Positions 22,025 to 33,129 of a DNA stretch of 64,000 bases are shown one piece after another. The translations under genes and the position numbers were made by a program. The notes beneath the pieces are model-generated. The model searched no databases, was not told where the DNA came from, and was given only the letters and a program-made list of their open reading frames with translations. This DNA comes from Bugulina stolonifera. Taxonomy: Eukaryota; Bryozoa; Gymnolaemata; Cheilostomatida; Bugulidae. The DNA lies in NCBI GenBank assembly GCA_935421135.1, contig OW285197.1, positions 6,964,350 to 7,028,349 on the forward strand, written 5' to 3'. Positions within the stretch are counted from its first letter, which is position 1, and every line of letters starts with the position of its first letter.

Positions 22025-23339
22025 TCAAAACTGTGCAGTGGCGGGGAGGAGACGCTCGCCGAGGATGGAGTCTAGAATGGCACAATCGTAGAATGTTCTC
22101 CCGCTCTTGGAAGTCTTCTGTCCCTTGTACACCATCACGGAGGGGAGGAGCTCTTTCATCGAAACTGCCAGACGTCCCGGAAGGAAGACTTCTCCCTTTT
22201 TTTCTTCGTTTCCAATCCGGCACTCGTAGGTGGCAATGGAGTTGCTCGCATTATCACCATCACCGCATCTTGGGACGTATGTGGGTCGGAGCGCGGTCAC
22301 CACCAGCACAGAACCAACGGGGAAGGAAGATAGCGTTTGCACTCGAAAAAATTCTTCCAACTGGACCAAGGTCTTCTTTCTCAAGTCACCGGCCAGCTTT
22401 TTCATGGCTGCTCCTGGCAGGGAGCACACGCTCTCGATACGGTTGAATGTGTTTTGTCCTTTAGCGGTCTCCTGCTGTCCCAAGTACACCATGATCCTAG
22501 GTGGAAGGGTAAGGTCCTTTAGCTCCTCTTCTTTGACATCCGCTAGCTTGGGCATGGCGTGACGAATGTTGGTGTGAAAGCTGATGCAATGTCTCATCCC
22601 CTTGTCATCCACATAGCTTGCCCTGGCTAAGAATGCTTTTCCGAATGCCGTTTCAACCACCGAACCTCCACTCACTTCTAGCACAGTTCCTGGCTCTAGC
22701 TCCGACAGCTTCACTGTCGTCTGCAGAGAGCTCCTCTTCTCCGCTCCCATGCTCCTACAATAATGAAAGTGGTGTATATAGATCCGACAAAGTGGTTAAA
22801 CGGGAGAAAGATAGTACGGTAATTTATAGATATACGAATAGGGCTACTTACATTAGGGTTGCCGCCACTGCACGAGCTTTCTCCAGGCTTAGTCCCCCGC
22901 TCTTTTTCTTCCCCTTGCAAGGGGACTTGGTAGCTTTTTTTCCCTTCGTCGTCTCACCACCATCCATTTCTTCCGTAGCCGTATCGGCTCCGTGGCCATC
23001 ATCATCATCATCTGATATTACAATCGCCTGGGGTTTCTTTTTTTTCTTAGCACAGATTTCATCTCCTTTTGGGTTCTTCCTCTTCTTGGTTGTTGTGGTC
23101 TCGCCCCTATCCGAGGCCCGCTCCGGGGAGGACGGAGAGTCCGCCATGTTAGAAAGATCCTTTCGGGCAAGACTCCCCACTCCTATTATTTTCCCCTTCT
23201 TCCGTGCCTCTTTTAACGCATCCACCTCTTCTTTCCTCTTCTGACTGCACTCTTCTTCTTCAATAATTCCATCCATTTGTGAGTCCGTTAAGCCCGCAAA
23301 TAACTCTTCTTGGTTCTGGACTATGTTGTCAGTATCCAT
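22025..23339 (-). CDS. Two-exon ssDNA-binding-like protein with NLS-rich N-terminus (element copy 1)
   Basis: Exon 1 23339-22852 and exon 2 22754-22025, joined by a 97-bp intron (22851-22755) with GTAAGT donor and TTATTGTAG acceptor. The phase splits an ATG codon as AT|G, and the product is 405 aa. Residues 1-163 are charged: acidic start, basic clusters (KKRKNPKGDE, KKKKKP) that look like nuclear localisation signals, and a DDDDDG acidic run. The C-terminal 240 residues hold two copies of one domain, marked by IMVYLGQQETAKGQNTF and VMVYKGQKTSKSGRTF at their ends and by GTVLEV/GSVLVV strands at their starts. The strand pattern suits an OB fold and a single-strand DNA-binding role beside a protein-primed polymerase; this is inference, no family was recognised with certainty. 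Divergent from the polymerase gene. Confidence 0.75.
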
Positions 23340-23422
23340 TGATAATGTACTATTGTAGTAGTGTTCCTGTACAGTAGTGATGTGCTGAACTTTGAATGCT
23401 GAGACTGTGATCCCACTCTCCC

Positions 23423-23428
23423 TTTATA
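23423..23428 (-). promoter_or_regulatory. TATA box of the ssDNA-binding-like gene (copy 1)
   Basis: TGTATAAAGG on the minus strand, 84 bp upstream of the ATG at 23339, with an inverted CCAAT (GATTGG) about 40 bp further upstream next to the satellite palindrome. Copy 2 has the same at about 36456-36461. Confidence 0.6.
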
Positions 23429-23474
23429 CATCTGCTCATTTCTTGACTCCTCCCTTTTTATTATCCAATCCCAA

Positions 23475-24237
23475 TGTGTCCCGATGCACCCCGATGTGAA
23501 TCCGAAGCCTCCCGATGCATCCCGATGTGAATCCGAAGCCTCCCGATGCATCCCGATGTGAATCCGAAGCTTCCCGATGCATCCCGATGTGATTCCGAAG
23601 CTTCCCGATGCATCCCGATGTGAATCCGAAGCTTCCCGATGCATCCCGATGTGATTCCGAAGCTTCCCGATGCATCCCGATGTGAATCCGAAGCTTCCCG
23701 ATGCATCCCGATGTGATTCCGAAGCTTCCCGATGCATCCCGATGTGATTCCGAAGCTTCCCGATGCATCCCGATGTGATTCCGAAGCTTCCCGATGCATC
23801 CCGATGTGAATCCGAAGCTTCCCGATGCATCCCGATGTGATTCCGAAGCTTCCCGATGCATCCCGATGTGATTCCGAAGCTTCCCGATGTGTCCCGATGT
23901 GTCAATTCACATCGGGGTGCATCGGGATGCATCGGGAGGCTTCGGAATCACATCGGGATGCATCGGGATGCATCGGGAAGCTTCGGATTCACATCGGGAT
24001 GCATCGGGAAGCTTCGGAATCACATCGGGATGCATCGGGAAGCTTCGGATTCACATCGGGATGCATCGGGAAGCTTCGGAATCACATCGGGATGCATCGG
24101 GAGGCTTCGGAATCACATCGGGATGCATCGGGAAGCTTCGGATTCACATCGGGATGCATCGGGAAGCTTCGGAATCACATCGGGATGCATCGGGAAGCTT
24201 CGGAATCACATCGGGAGGCTTCGGATTCACATCGGGG
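23475..24237. repeat. Palindrome of about 760 bp made of a 31-bp satellite (copy 1)
   Basis: The left arm (to 23901) is a tandem array of a 31-bp unit containing HindIII (AAGCTT) and NsiI (ATGCAT) sites and two CCCGAT blocks; the right arm (from 23908) is the same array inverted. The centre is CCCGATGTG-TCAATT-CACATCGGG at 23893-23916. Units vary at one A/T (GTGAATCCG or GTGATTCCG). Since 31 is not a multiple of 3 and no frame has a stop, long His/Ser/Gly open frames appear in several phases on both strands; I do not take these as genes. It sits between the two divergent promoters. Confidence 0.9.
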
Positions 24238-24270
24238 TGGTATTGCCAAGGGTGGGGAAATGGTTAGACT

Positions 24271-24598
24271 CCGCCCACTGAATACTACTATTTAAGGTAT
24301 GAGTTTCTCACTCTAGCAGTATGAACAATCAGCCTCTAGTCAACAGAGTGAGAGTAAACAGAGACAGCTACCTACTAGTCAGCACCTGATCAGAGATGTC
24401 AACAAGTACAACATAAGGTTAGTGCTAAATAGGGTAATCGGCAGCAATTGTGAAGTGTCTATTGTATATAACGCTATTGAGCCAAAAACAAAAAAAATTA
24501 ACTTACACCCTACTACTATATATTTTTTATAGGGAGACTAAACAGAGACACTTACCTACTAGTCAGCACCTGATCAGAGATGTCAACAAGTAAAAAAG
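24271..24598 (+). promoter_or_regulatory. Promoter and duplicated leader exons of the PolB gene (copy 1)
   Basis: GC box CCGCCC (24271-24276), TATA-like TATTTAAG (24289-24296), then a leader exon ending at 24417 (donor GTTAGTGC). A near copy of that exon follows at 24533-24598 after a TTTTTATAG acceptor, with the same donor GTTAGTGC. Both carry ATG TCA ACA AGT. In the first copy the frame stops three codons later (upstream mini-ORF); in the second it runs into the splice donor and on into the polymerase. The duplication thus includes exon plus intron. Confidence 0.7.
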
Positions 24599-27500
24599 GT
24601 TAGTGCTAAATGAGGTAGTTGGTAACAATTGTGGATTGCTAATAGTAGTATGAGGTAAAAGAATAACTTACACCCTACTATTTTGTATTTTTATAGGGGG
24701 GGAGAGCTCTCGTCAGGCCGAGCACACTTGTCAACTATGCGGTCTGGTTCTCAAAACAGCGTTTTCTCTAGACAGGCACACGAAGAGAATGCATGCACAG
24801 GCTCACCCACACAAGTGCCCGGTTTGTGGCGGATGTTTTGATGGGAGGAGAAAGCTAGGTCATCACATGAGACGATTTCATAGCGAGGTCAAGGCGGAAA
24901 AAGATGAGGGGGATGCAGAGAAGTTTGATGATGTTTTCTGGTCCAAACCTCCAACAGCTGAAGAGGGGGATGAGATGGGGGTGCTACTAGCCCGCTATTG
25001 GAGCTCGATCAGGTCCACAATACACTCTCGTCCTGTAGAAGACATTCTCAACGTTCGAGTGTGGAGAGGGGAATGTGAAGATGAAGGAGATGAAGAGGTG
25101 TGGACTAAATTGAGAGCGATGTGGAAGAGAGTACCTTGTACTGTGAAGATTAACTGTAGCGCTGGAGTCATCCTCGAGCATAAGACCAGTGGAGAGTTGC
25201 GCTACTTTCACTCATCAAGCAACAATGCCGCGTTCTTCCCCAAGCCAAGACTGATCAGAGCAGAGAATGAGATGAGAGAGTTTTGCGAATCTGTGCAGGA
25301 GCTCGACTTGAGAGAGAGGTCAGCACAAAGGAGACCGAACACCGCTTGGGTTTTACGTCACATTGCAAATTTGACATTCTACATCTATAAACTCCTAGAG
25401 ATTGGCAAGGTGGGTGGTGTAGTGAGCAAACTCCCAGACTACATACTTAACAACCGACATGTGATAGCACTAGATGTAGACTTTTGGTCCAGAGGAGGTG
25501 CCCGTCCCTACCCAGACAAATTGTGTTTCTTTAGATGTTTGGCCATGATGTATGACTGTAACTGCGACCCAAAGAAGGGATGTTGCTGTCATCGCCCCTC
25601 TCAGACCACAACACATCGCTTGTTTAAACAATACATGAGACAATCTAGATCTTCTTCCCCACCCTCATCAACTTTGTCAGACTTTCCCGGGGTGGGCGCG
25701 AGTGATCTGCTGGCCTTGGAAGATCATTTTGACATATCTATAATAGTCTTCTGCCTAACTGATGAGGGGGTAGCTCCGATAGTTTGGTCATCTGGGGCAC
25801 GAAACAAAGCCCGTAAACTCTTTGTCAACATGTACGAAAACCACTTCAGCTGGATAAAGAATGTTGATTTGTTTGCCAGATGTTTCACCTGCAAGTTGTG
25901 CGATGGCGCTTTCACACGTTTGTCCAGCCTACGGCGACATAAGTGCTCGCCAGAGGAAGCATCGGTGTTTGTTTTCCCTGGTGGAACGTTTGGACCCCCG
26001 CCAACCATATTCACAAAACTCAAGCGAGTGGCGGGAATAGAGGTGGTGAACCCCGACCTCTTATACTACCCCTACTATATCACCTATGATATTGAATGCT
26101 TCATGCCAAAAGACAACCTACAAACTAACACCTCCACAATGACTTTTAGTGCAAGACACGAGTTACTGAGCATATCTGTATGTTCTAACGTCCCGGGGTT
26201 TGAGCAGGCCAAGTGCTTTGTGAGGAGTGTCGACAGCAAGGATGGAACGAAGTGCATTCGTCAATTCGTCCACTACATAGCAAAGATTGCTGACGTGGCA
26301 GGAGATTTGTTCGGAGAAAGATTCCGGGATGTACGCAAGCGACTCTCTACTTTCCTTGCGGATCGGGCGGATAGAGAAGAAGCCTTTGCTGACGAAAAGT
26401 TCTCTAACGTCTCGACTTACAGGGTGAAGTCCGGTCTCTCCGGATTAGAAAGAGAGTTAGAACAGCACATCTCCAGCGTTCCGGTGGTTGGTTTCAACTC
26501 ACAAAAGTATGACCTAAATATACTAAAGGGACCTTTGCTTCGCTCTCTACAAGAGGAGGAGGGAGAAGATTTTGTCTTCATCGTTAAGCGTGTTAACAGT
26601 ATGTCCTGCGTGGAGAGTAGACGTTTTAGGTTCCTTGACATATGCAACTTTATCGCACCGGGATTCAACTACTCCAAATACTTGAAGGCATTTGGCGTGT
26701 CAGAGAGTAAGGGATTCTTTCCTTACGACTGGGTAGATTCCCTGAGAAGGTTGGATTATTATGGACTCCCTCCCCGAGAGAGTTTTTTCAACTCGCTGAC
26801 TCAGCAAGAATTGAGCGAGCAAGATTATCACCACTGTCAGGTCGTGTGGGAAAGAGAGAACATGGAAACGTTCAGGGATTTTCTCATCTGGTACAACAAC
26901 CTCGATGTGGCCCCATTCATCGAGGCCATTGCACGTCAGAGCTCTATCTATCGACAAAAGGGTATTGACATGTTGAAATCCGCAATCTCGCTTCCAGGCT
27001 TGGCTATCAGATGGTTGTTTATGGAGGTGGAGGCCCGACCTTATGGCTACTCTCCTCCACAAGCCGCTCTTCCGCTGCATAGGTTAATGTCTCTCCGAGA
27101 CGAACTTTGCAACTCGCAACCCATATGTCTGTTCGATGAGGAGAGCAAAAGTCTGTACCATACTCTTCGCGATAACCTCGTGGGAGGGCCAAGCATTATC
27201 TTTCACAGACATCATGAAGTTGGAGTGACCTCTATTCGAGAGAAGATGTATGGCACATCCGCAAAACCCTGTAGGTCCATTCTGGGAGTTGATGCCAACG
27301 CCCTCTACCTATACTGTATGATGGGGAATATGCCTACGGGTTATCCCAGGCGGAGGCTAGAGAGCCGAGGCTTTGCTCTAGAACCTATTAAAAAGTTCAG
27401 CAAAGTGGCGCATGGTTGGTTAGAGTTCCAATCGTGGAAGAGAGGAGAGGTCATCCTTCACCAACAGAATGGAGGAGAAATGAGGATAGGCTGTCACAAC

Positions 27501-29249
27501 CTACCAGTGGATGGTTATAGCGAACAGAGTCGGACGGTGTACCAATTCCACGGTTGCTACTGGCATGGGCACGAGTGCGAGCTAGGAGGGAACGGAAAAG
27601 GTGTCAGAAACATGACGAATGAAGAGCTCCGGGTGGACACTGCAAGGAAAGAAGATTACATCAAGGCTCTAGGCTATAAGCTCATCACCACTCGGCAGTG
27701 TGAGTGGGAAGCGCGAGTTCGTTCGGATGTAGAAGTTAGGACATTTCTCGCCATCTTCTTTTCTTCTCTCTATCCGGAGAGGGGTTACGTCAACCTCGAT
27801 AAGATAATCAATAACATTCGTAGTGGAGAGTACTATGGTTTAGTGGAGTGTGACATTTCCGTACCCGAAGAGCTAAAAGCGAAGTTCTCTGAGATGGCAC
27901 CTATTTTCAAGAATATAAACGTGGGAAGAGAACACCTTAGCGAACACATGCGCGCTTTTGCCGAACAGAACGGATTCTTGAAGAGACCTCAGCGAATGCT
28001 CGTGGGGAGTCTTTTTGGCGAGCGAATCACACTACTCTCCGATCTGGCTAGATGGTATCTAGATCAAGGTTTGATAATTACCAGGATCTATCAGTTTGTT
28101 CACTTTATCCCACGAGCCATCTACAAAGACTTTGGTTCTTCGGTCTCAGACGCAAGAAGAGGTGGGGATGTGAACCCCGACCTGGCCCTCTTGGCCAGCA
28201 CCAGCAAGCTCGTTGGGAATTCAGCCTACGGAAAGACCATAACAAATAAAGAGAAACATAAGACTGTCAAGTATGTGGAGACAGTAGAGGAGGCGGCTGT
28301 CAAAGTGAGGAGTAGGCACTTTTCTAGTCTAAACGAAGTTGATGAAAACTACTTTGAGATAGAGCTTCACAAGAAAAAGGCAAGTGTTGACAATCTTTTT
28401 TTTTATTTTGATTCTTGATTTGACGAAACTTTTTCTGAGTGGTAGGGTAAACTCTCTCTCTCTCTTTCTTTCTTTTAGATTCGAATGGATGTTCCATCTG
28501 TCGTAGGATTCGTTATCCTCCAGAGAGCCAAGTTGAGAATGCTAGAATTCTACTACGACTTTATGGATAGGTAAGTAGAACTAGACTATACAAAGATTTT
28601 ATCAAATCCTTCTCTATTTATTCTTTGGTGTCAACCCCAACCCCCCCCCCCCCCTACAACCCGTCCGTTTTATTTTCACAGATTCGTCAGCAGAGAGGAC
28701 TTTGAGTACGTAGAAATGGACACGGATAGCGCTTACATGGCTCTGAGTGCTCGTAGTATAGATGAGGTCATCCGAAAAGATAAAAAAGAAGAGTTCTACA
28801 GAGAATATGGTAGATGGTTTCCCAGACCCTTCTGCGATAGGCACAAGGAAGACTTTATCACGACCAAGGTGCTTGGTCAAGAGTGGGAGATGAGGGAATG
28901 TTGTGAGAAGGTGCAACGATACGAAACACGAACCCCCGGCCTGTTTAAGGAGGAGTTTCGGGGAGAGGGGGTCATCGCGCTCAACTCAAAAACATACTTT
29001 TGCTGGTCCGCTGATGGTGATAGCAAGTATAGCAGCAAAGGACTAAACAAAAGAGGAAACGCCCTAACCAAAGAGAAGTTCCTCTCCGTGCTCAGGACAG
29101 GGGAGTCGGTGAGAGGGGACAATCGGGGTTTTATCAGAAGAGGAAACCAAACGTATAGCTACACCCAGCTAAAGACCGGACTCACCTACTTCTATGGTAA
29201 GCGGAAGGTTGCAGAAGACGGGGTGAGTACGAGTCCTATAGAATGCTAG
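24580..29249 (+). CDS. Protein-primed family-B DNA polymerase (Polinton type), element copy 1
   Basis: Exons 24580-24598, 24697-28379, 28479-28570 and 28682-29249; total 1,453 aa in agreeing phases. The second intron uses a GC donor (AG|GCAAGT). Residue positions are approximate. N-terminus: two C2H2 fingers (CQLCG, CPVCG), the first completed only by the upstream exon. An OTU-like domain follows (DKLCFFRCL, Cys 283; NHFSWI, His 389), then a third finger. Exonuclease: DIE at 471, NSQKYD at 612, YNNLD at 743. Polymerase: motif A GVDANALYLY (Asp 872), a restriction-endonuclease-like insertion (FHGCYWHGHEC), motif B KLVGNSAYG, motif C EMDTDS (Asp 1278 and 1280), and a final YFYGKRKV. All catalytic residues are present. 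It replicates a linear genome with protein-linked ends. An alternative donor at 29223 could add another C-terminus, but the polyA signal at 29423 favours the stop at 29249. Confidence 0.93.
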
Positions 29250-29422
29250 TACTGATTTCTCGGAGATGAGACTACTTCATTCGATAAATTGGAGAGTAAA
29301 CGAACAGTGCATCATAACCCTTGTACATATACCCGTATAATTTTTTTCACATTCACTCTCTATTGTAAGGGGTCTCCGTCCTCAAAACGGAGGGTTTACC
29401 GGTTGTAGCCTTAAAACCGAGC

Positions 29423-29428
29423 AATAAA
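29423..29428 (+). terminator. Polyadenylation signal of the PolB gene (copy 1)
   Basis: AATAAA in GAGCAATAAAACAC, about 175 bp after the polymerase stop codon. A small stem (CTCCGT/ACGGAG, about 29370-29390) lies just upstream. Confidence 0.55.
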
Positions 29429-29552
29429 ACACTAGCTAATACATTAAAAACCATTTACCTCTCCAAACCAAAGGGGTAGACGATACTAGCGCAGCTTCCG
29501 CTCATACTCACCCCTTATCAGTTCACATTTCTTCTATTGTCTTCATTCGTAG

Positions 29553-29684
29553 GTGGGGGGTGACATCGCACGCGCACGATGCGCTCTCTCCCTATCGGAG
29601 TTTGCTACCCGGGGGAAAGTGGACGCGGTGGTCAAAGAAATTGGTGGCGAGTCAACGACATCATCGTAGAGGCGGGTCTATTTG

Positions 29685-29746
<62 letters not shown>

Positions 29747-30086
29747 CGATGGCGATGAGAAGACAAGCATCCATCTATCCCGTTTATCTATTTCTATTTC
29801 TACCCCTCCGAGCGATGATGTCGTCGGCTAACCTCCTCGCAAAGTCTACGGTTTGAAGCGCGGAAGAGCCACCGCCTTCACTTTCTCTCGCCGCTCGTCA
29901 CGGGGACGGGCGATTCCCCTAGGGGAGGGTCCGGGGAAAATGAGGGTTAAGACGCGAGTCTTTCATCGAAGGTCCGGGGGCGCTCGAACGGAGGAGCGCG
30001 CGAGTGCGGTGTCACCCCGACCAGTTCAGTCTCAACAGTCCCCGGCGAAGAAATCATCCGGAAGCACCACCACCACCACTCGGTAA
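29553..30086 (+). other. CpG-rich stretch with small open frames before the right TIR (copy 1)
   Basis: Conserved in both copies. Holds a (GAT/ATG)n microsatellite (29688-29745, about 19 ATG units) and a basic 77-aa open frame at 29853-30086 (Arg/Ser rich) that runs to a GTAAGT donor-like site. A possible alternative 3' exon of the polymerase (29553-29669) would read in phase from the GTGAGT at 29223. None of these has a recognised domain; coding status is unproven. Confidence 0.35.
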
Positions 30087-30152
30087 GTTTTTTATAGTAG
30101 TATAGTCAGCGTCGTAAACTCTGCACGGGCACTCCGCACGGGTGTAGCCTAT

Positions 30153-30700
30153 CATTACTCTAACCCGTATTTTCCTTCGCTTCACCCTACTCCAGCCGAC
30201 GGTCCGCCCGCGAGGGTCGCGACGGGTCGTTGGGGCGGGAGGGCGGGGGAGGGGCGGGGGATGGGCGGGGGGAGGGCGGCGTGGGACCACGGCTGGACTC
30301 GCGAACGAGAACCGCCGCGAGGCGGAGGGCGAGGCGGAGGGGTTTGGGGTGGGGAGGGGTGGGGAGGGGCGGGGACGGGTGGAGGGAGGACGGGTGGGGT
30401 TCGCGGGGCGGGGGGGGGGGCGCGCGCGTACGCGCGCGCCCCCTCGCCCGAGCCGTGGGATGGGGCGAGGGGTTTGCTCTTTAGACTGGGTTCCGCGGAA
30501 CAGCCGATGAGGTTTTTGAAACCCCACCCGCGATGGGGGGGAGTAGGTTCTAGGGCTTTGCACATAGAGTGAGGTTTCGGGGAGAGGAGGGGCGAGAGGA
30601 CGGGTGGGGTGGTCGTCCGCCCGGGGAGTTTTTGGATCTAGGGCTAATACGACGCGGAAAGGGCCGGGTGTCTGTGTAGATCTGCACTGACTATACTACT
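30153..30700. repeat. Right TIR of element copy 1
   Basis: 548 bp, inverted copy of 21016-21572, with the same 28-bp palindrome at 30416-30443. Just inside it, at 30096-30110, AGTAGTATAGTCAGC repeats the outer terminal motif in left-end orientation. Single-base states match the left TIR of the same element rather than those of copy 2. Confidence 0.92.
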
Positions 30701-30706
30701 TGCCAG

Positions 30707-33129
30707 AATACATTACAGGGGTGTTATAGATTAGTATAATTATACAACTAACTCTAAAATATTCCAGGCTATTTGATTCAGTACAGTCTTCACATATAGC
30801 AAGCTACATACAGCTATAATATAAGCTTGCAAGCTACCTACAGCTACATTGTATATACTAATCTATAACAAGGGGGCAAATACATGCTTGCTTATGAATA
30901 TATAAGTAGCCTATAGATTTATTGTATCCAGGTGACCATATATGTGGACCCAGGTACATTGTACGTTGGGAAAAAGAGCAAAAATAAAACAGCAACCAAG
31001 AAGTAATGTACCATCTAGTTCTGTACATATTCGTACGAGTGTACACACGTGTATATAAGAGAAGATTAAGCTGAATTAATCCGTGGATAGAGATAGAAAG
31101 TGGCATGAATTAATTTCTCAAACTACTAAATATGCATAATTTAGCACATGACATCTTTATTGAGACATGTTACTTTTCCTTACTGTCTTGTAATGTTTGA
31201 GGGCATGTGTACATTATATGAATTAGCTTATGAAATTTTACAGGTATCATTTTCAAAAATAATGCTGGTGGCACTACATGATTTGTATATTAGAACGTTA
31301 ATCAGGTTTGTAAATAAAGATCAAAATACTTGTATGCTAGTCATAAGTAGCAGCATATTGACACCCAAGTCATTAGTTTTGTTATCACAACTGGTAAAAA
31401 CATCTTCTGTGGTCACTATATGGTCCTAGCAAAATTCATTCATTGTAAAGTCATTAAATTAGTGTAGTCTTTTCTCCTAGCAAATGGAAATTGGAGAAAA
31501 CTGCTACTAGTGGGTGGGGTACAGAAATAACCTTATTATAAATTATATAGGATGAAAGCCTAGTTCCTAAGCTATCTTTTGATATATTATTTGTCTATAT
31601 AGCATTATTCCCTGTCAAAGAAATTGGAAATAAAAATGTCAAGTCAGATTTTCCAATGATAATCAATGAGACCGCATGCCATTGTTTGGAACTATGCATA
31701 TCTGTTTCCGGCTCAGTTATCGCAACTCTACAAGCCGCTTACCTCATTTAGCTTGTAATCAATATCATGTTACAATTTAGCTATCCTGTGCCTGTATGCT
31801 ATTGGCCACTACTTCATATTATTTGTAACTTGGCAAAACACTCCTATGACGATTGACAGCATAGGTGCAGTGGAAAAAATGGTTCTTATTATTTGTCTCC
31901 CTGAACATGTGGTTGGTCAAATAAATCAATTGGAAAATACATGTTTGGTAAACGAAAAATTTAGTCTGTAAATAACCTGCAATCATACCTCTCACACAAC
32001 GTTGTGACTTTTCCCATTTCTCGGGCAAATTTGAGTTTTAGAATGTAAAATAATAAGTTTTGTACTTCAGTATTCATGCATTATGTAAAATGTAGCCAAG
32101 TAAACTTATAGGCAGTTAAGAAAGTTGGTCAGATACTGTTAGATGAAAAAGGCCTACTTTTTATAAAAGCTGATCACACATTTGAACACACATTATGAAA
32201 TTCAGCCTCTCTACTGGGATATACATGTAAAATTATATTTAATTGTTTTAGTTAATTTACTAGCCAGTATTATAAGTGGCAGGAGAAAGGAAATATAATA
32301 TATAATATTGTTCTCTTAAATACTGGAAAGTATAAAGATACAGTACTTGAAGTAGAGTACAAACTTATGTCATTCTGACTATGTGCTCTGGAAGTAGTTT
32401 TCAGAAATGTTATGTACATGGTGATGTCACATCCTGTTAATGTGACTCTATGCTTGTTTGACCTCTGTTTTTACAGCAGCTCCAAATCGCTCACCATCCT
32501 CTTTCTCTTGATCTCTATAGGATTTTGTTTGGTCGAAATTGTCTTTTCACTTTTCAGTGCGTGACAGTCTTTACCTAAGTCTTCTAATTCAGATCTTGAT
32601 TTGTTAGTGCTGTTGTGACGTACCCTCTCATTGGCTGGTTGTTTGTTTGTGGAATCCTGATTATTTTTTAGAGTGTTTAAGTTTGTTTTCCATGTCCATC
32701 GTTCTTCATTTTGTGACATAATCCAACTTAGCGTCGTAAAAAAGTTCTTGATCAACACAGCTGTGGGAACTGTCTGTATCCTTTGTACTTTGGCTCTTTA
32801 AATTCTTGTTGCGATCCTTGACACTTGTGACCCCTGCAAATGAGCAAAGGAGAAACTGAGTTAACAAATACTTGTATACAAAAGAAGATCAAATTCAAAC
32901 ACTGTTATTTAATGTAATTTCTTTTGCTATACCATCCATGGATTGAAAACGAAGACGTCTGCATTGTATATCTAAAATCATTCGCTAATTAGCCTCCGGG
33001 TGATTATTGTAATTAAAGTTCAATCATGTTTCCTCTGAAGCAAAAGTTCACTCAAAAGGCAGAATTGTTGTATCGTGTGAAATATTGTAGCGGATCGGAA
33101 CAAATAGTGTGATTCTACTGTTATAAGAT
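30707..33129. other. AT-rich host DNA between the two elements
   Basis: No gene is called with confidence. A candidate minus-strand last exon begins after a good acceptor (TTTGCAG at about 32835) and reads about 43 codons (starting VTSVKDRNKN) to a TGA. An overlapping 95-aa open frame at 32471-32758 is Lys/Ser/Asn rich. Neither has a recognised domain. Confidence 0.35.

Larger units (their letters stand above)
21016..30700. mobile_element. Complete 9.7-kb PolB/SSB-like element, copy 1, TSD TGCCAG
   Basis: Begins AGTAGTATAGTCAGTGCA at 21016 and ends with its reverse complement at 30700. The flanking 21010-21015 and 30701-30706 are both TGCCAG, a 6-bp target duplication. It has long TIRs, a 105-bp tandem repeat, a spliced ssDNA-binding-like gene (minus), a 31-bp-satellite palindrome, a spliced protein-primed PolB gene (plus), and a CpG-rich stretch of about 500 bp before the right TIR. 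Known: 6-bp duplications and AG...CT ends are Polinton hallmarks, made by an RVE integrase. Here I see no integrase, protease, ATPase or capsid gene in either strand. Copy 2 (34064-43711) is nearly identical, so both are young insertions. Confidence 0.92.

Noticed and set aside
23475..24237. CRISPR-like array
   Set aside because: Units are contiguous with no unique spacers and lie in eukaryotic DNA.
23321..24295. His/Ser/Gly repeat proteins on both strands
   Set aside because: Explained by a stop-free 31-bp satellite read in shifting phases; no start context or splice signal supports a gene.
28400..28418. Polymerase ending at 28418 (or 41530 in copy 2)
   Set aside because: The palm motif C and final KRKV region lie downstream and join in phase through two introns; the read-through ends are intronic and differ between copies.
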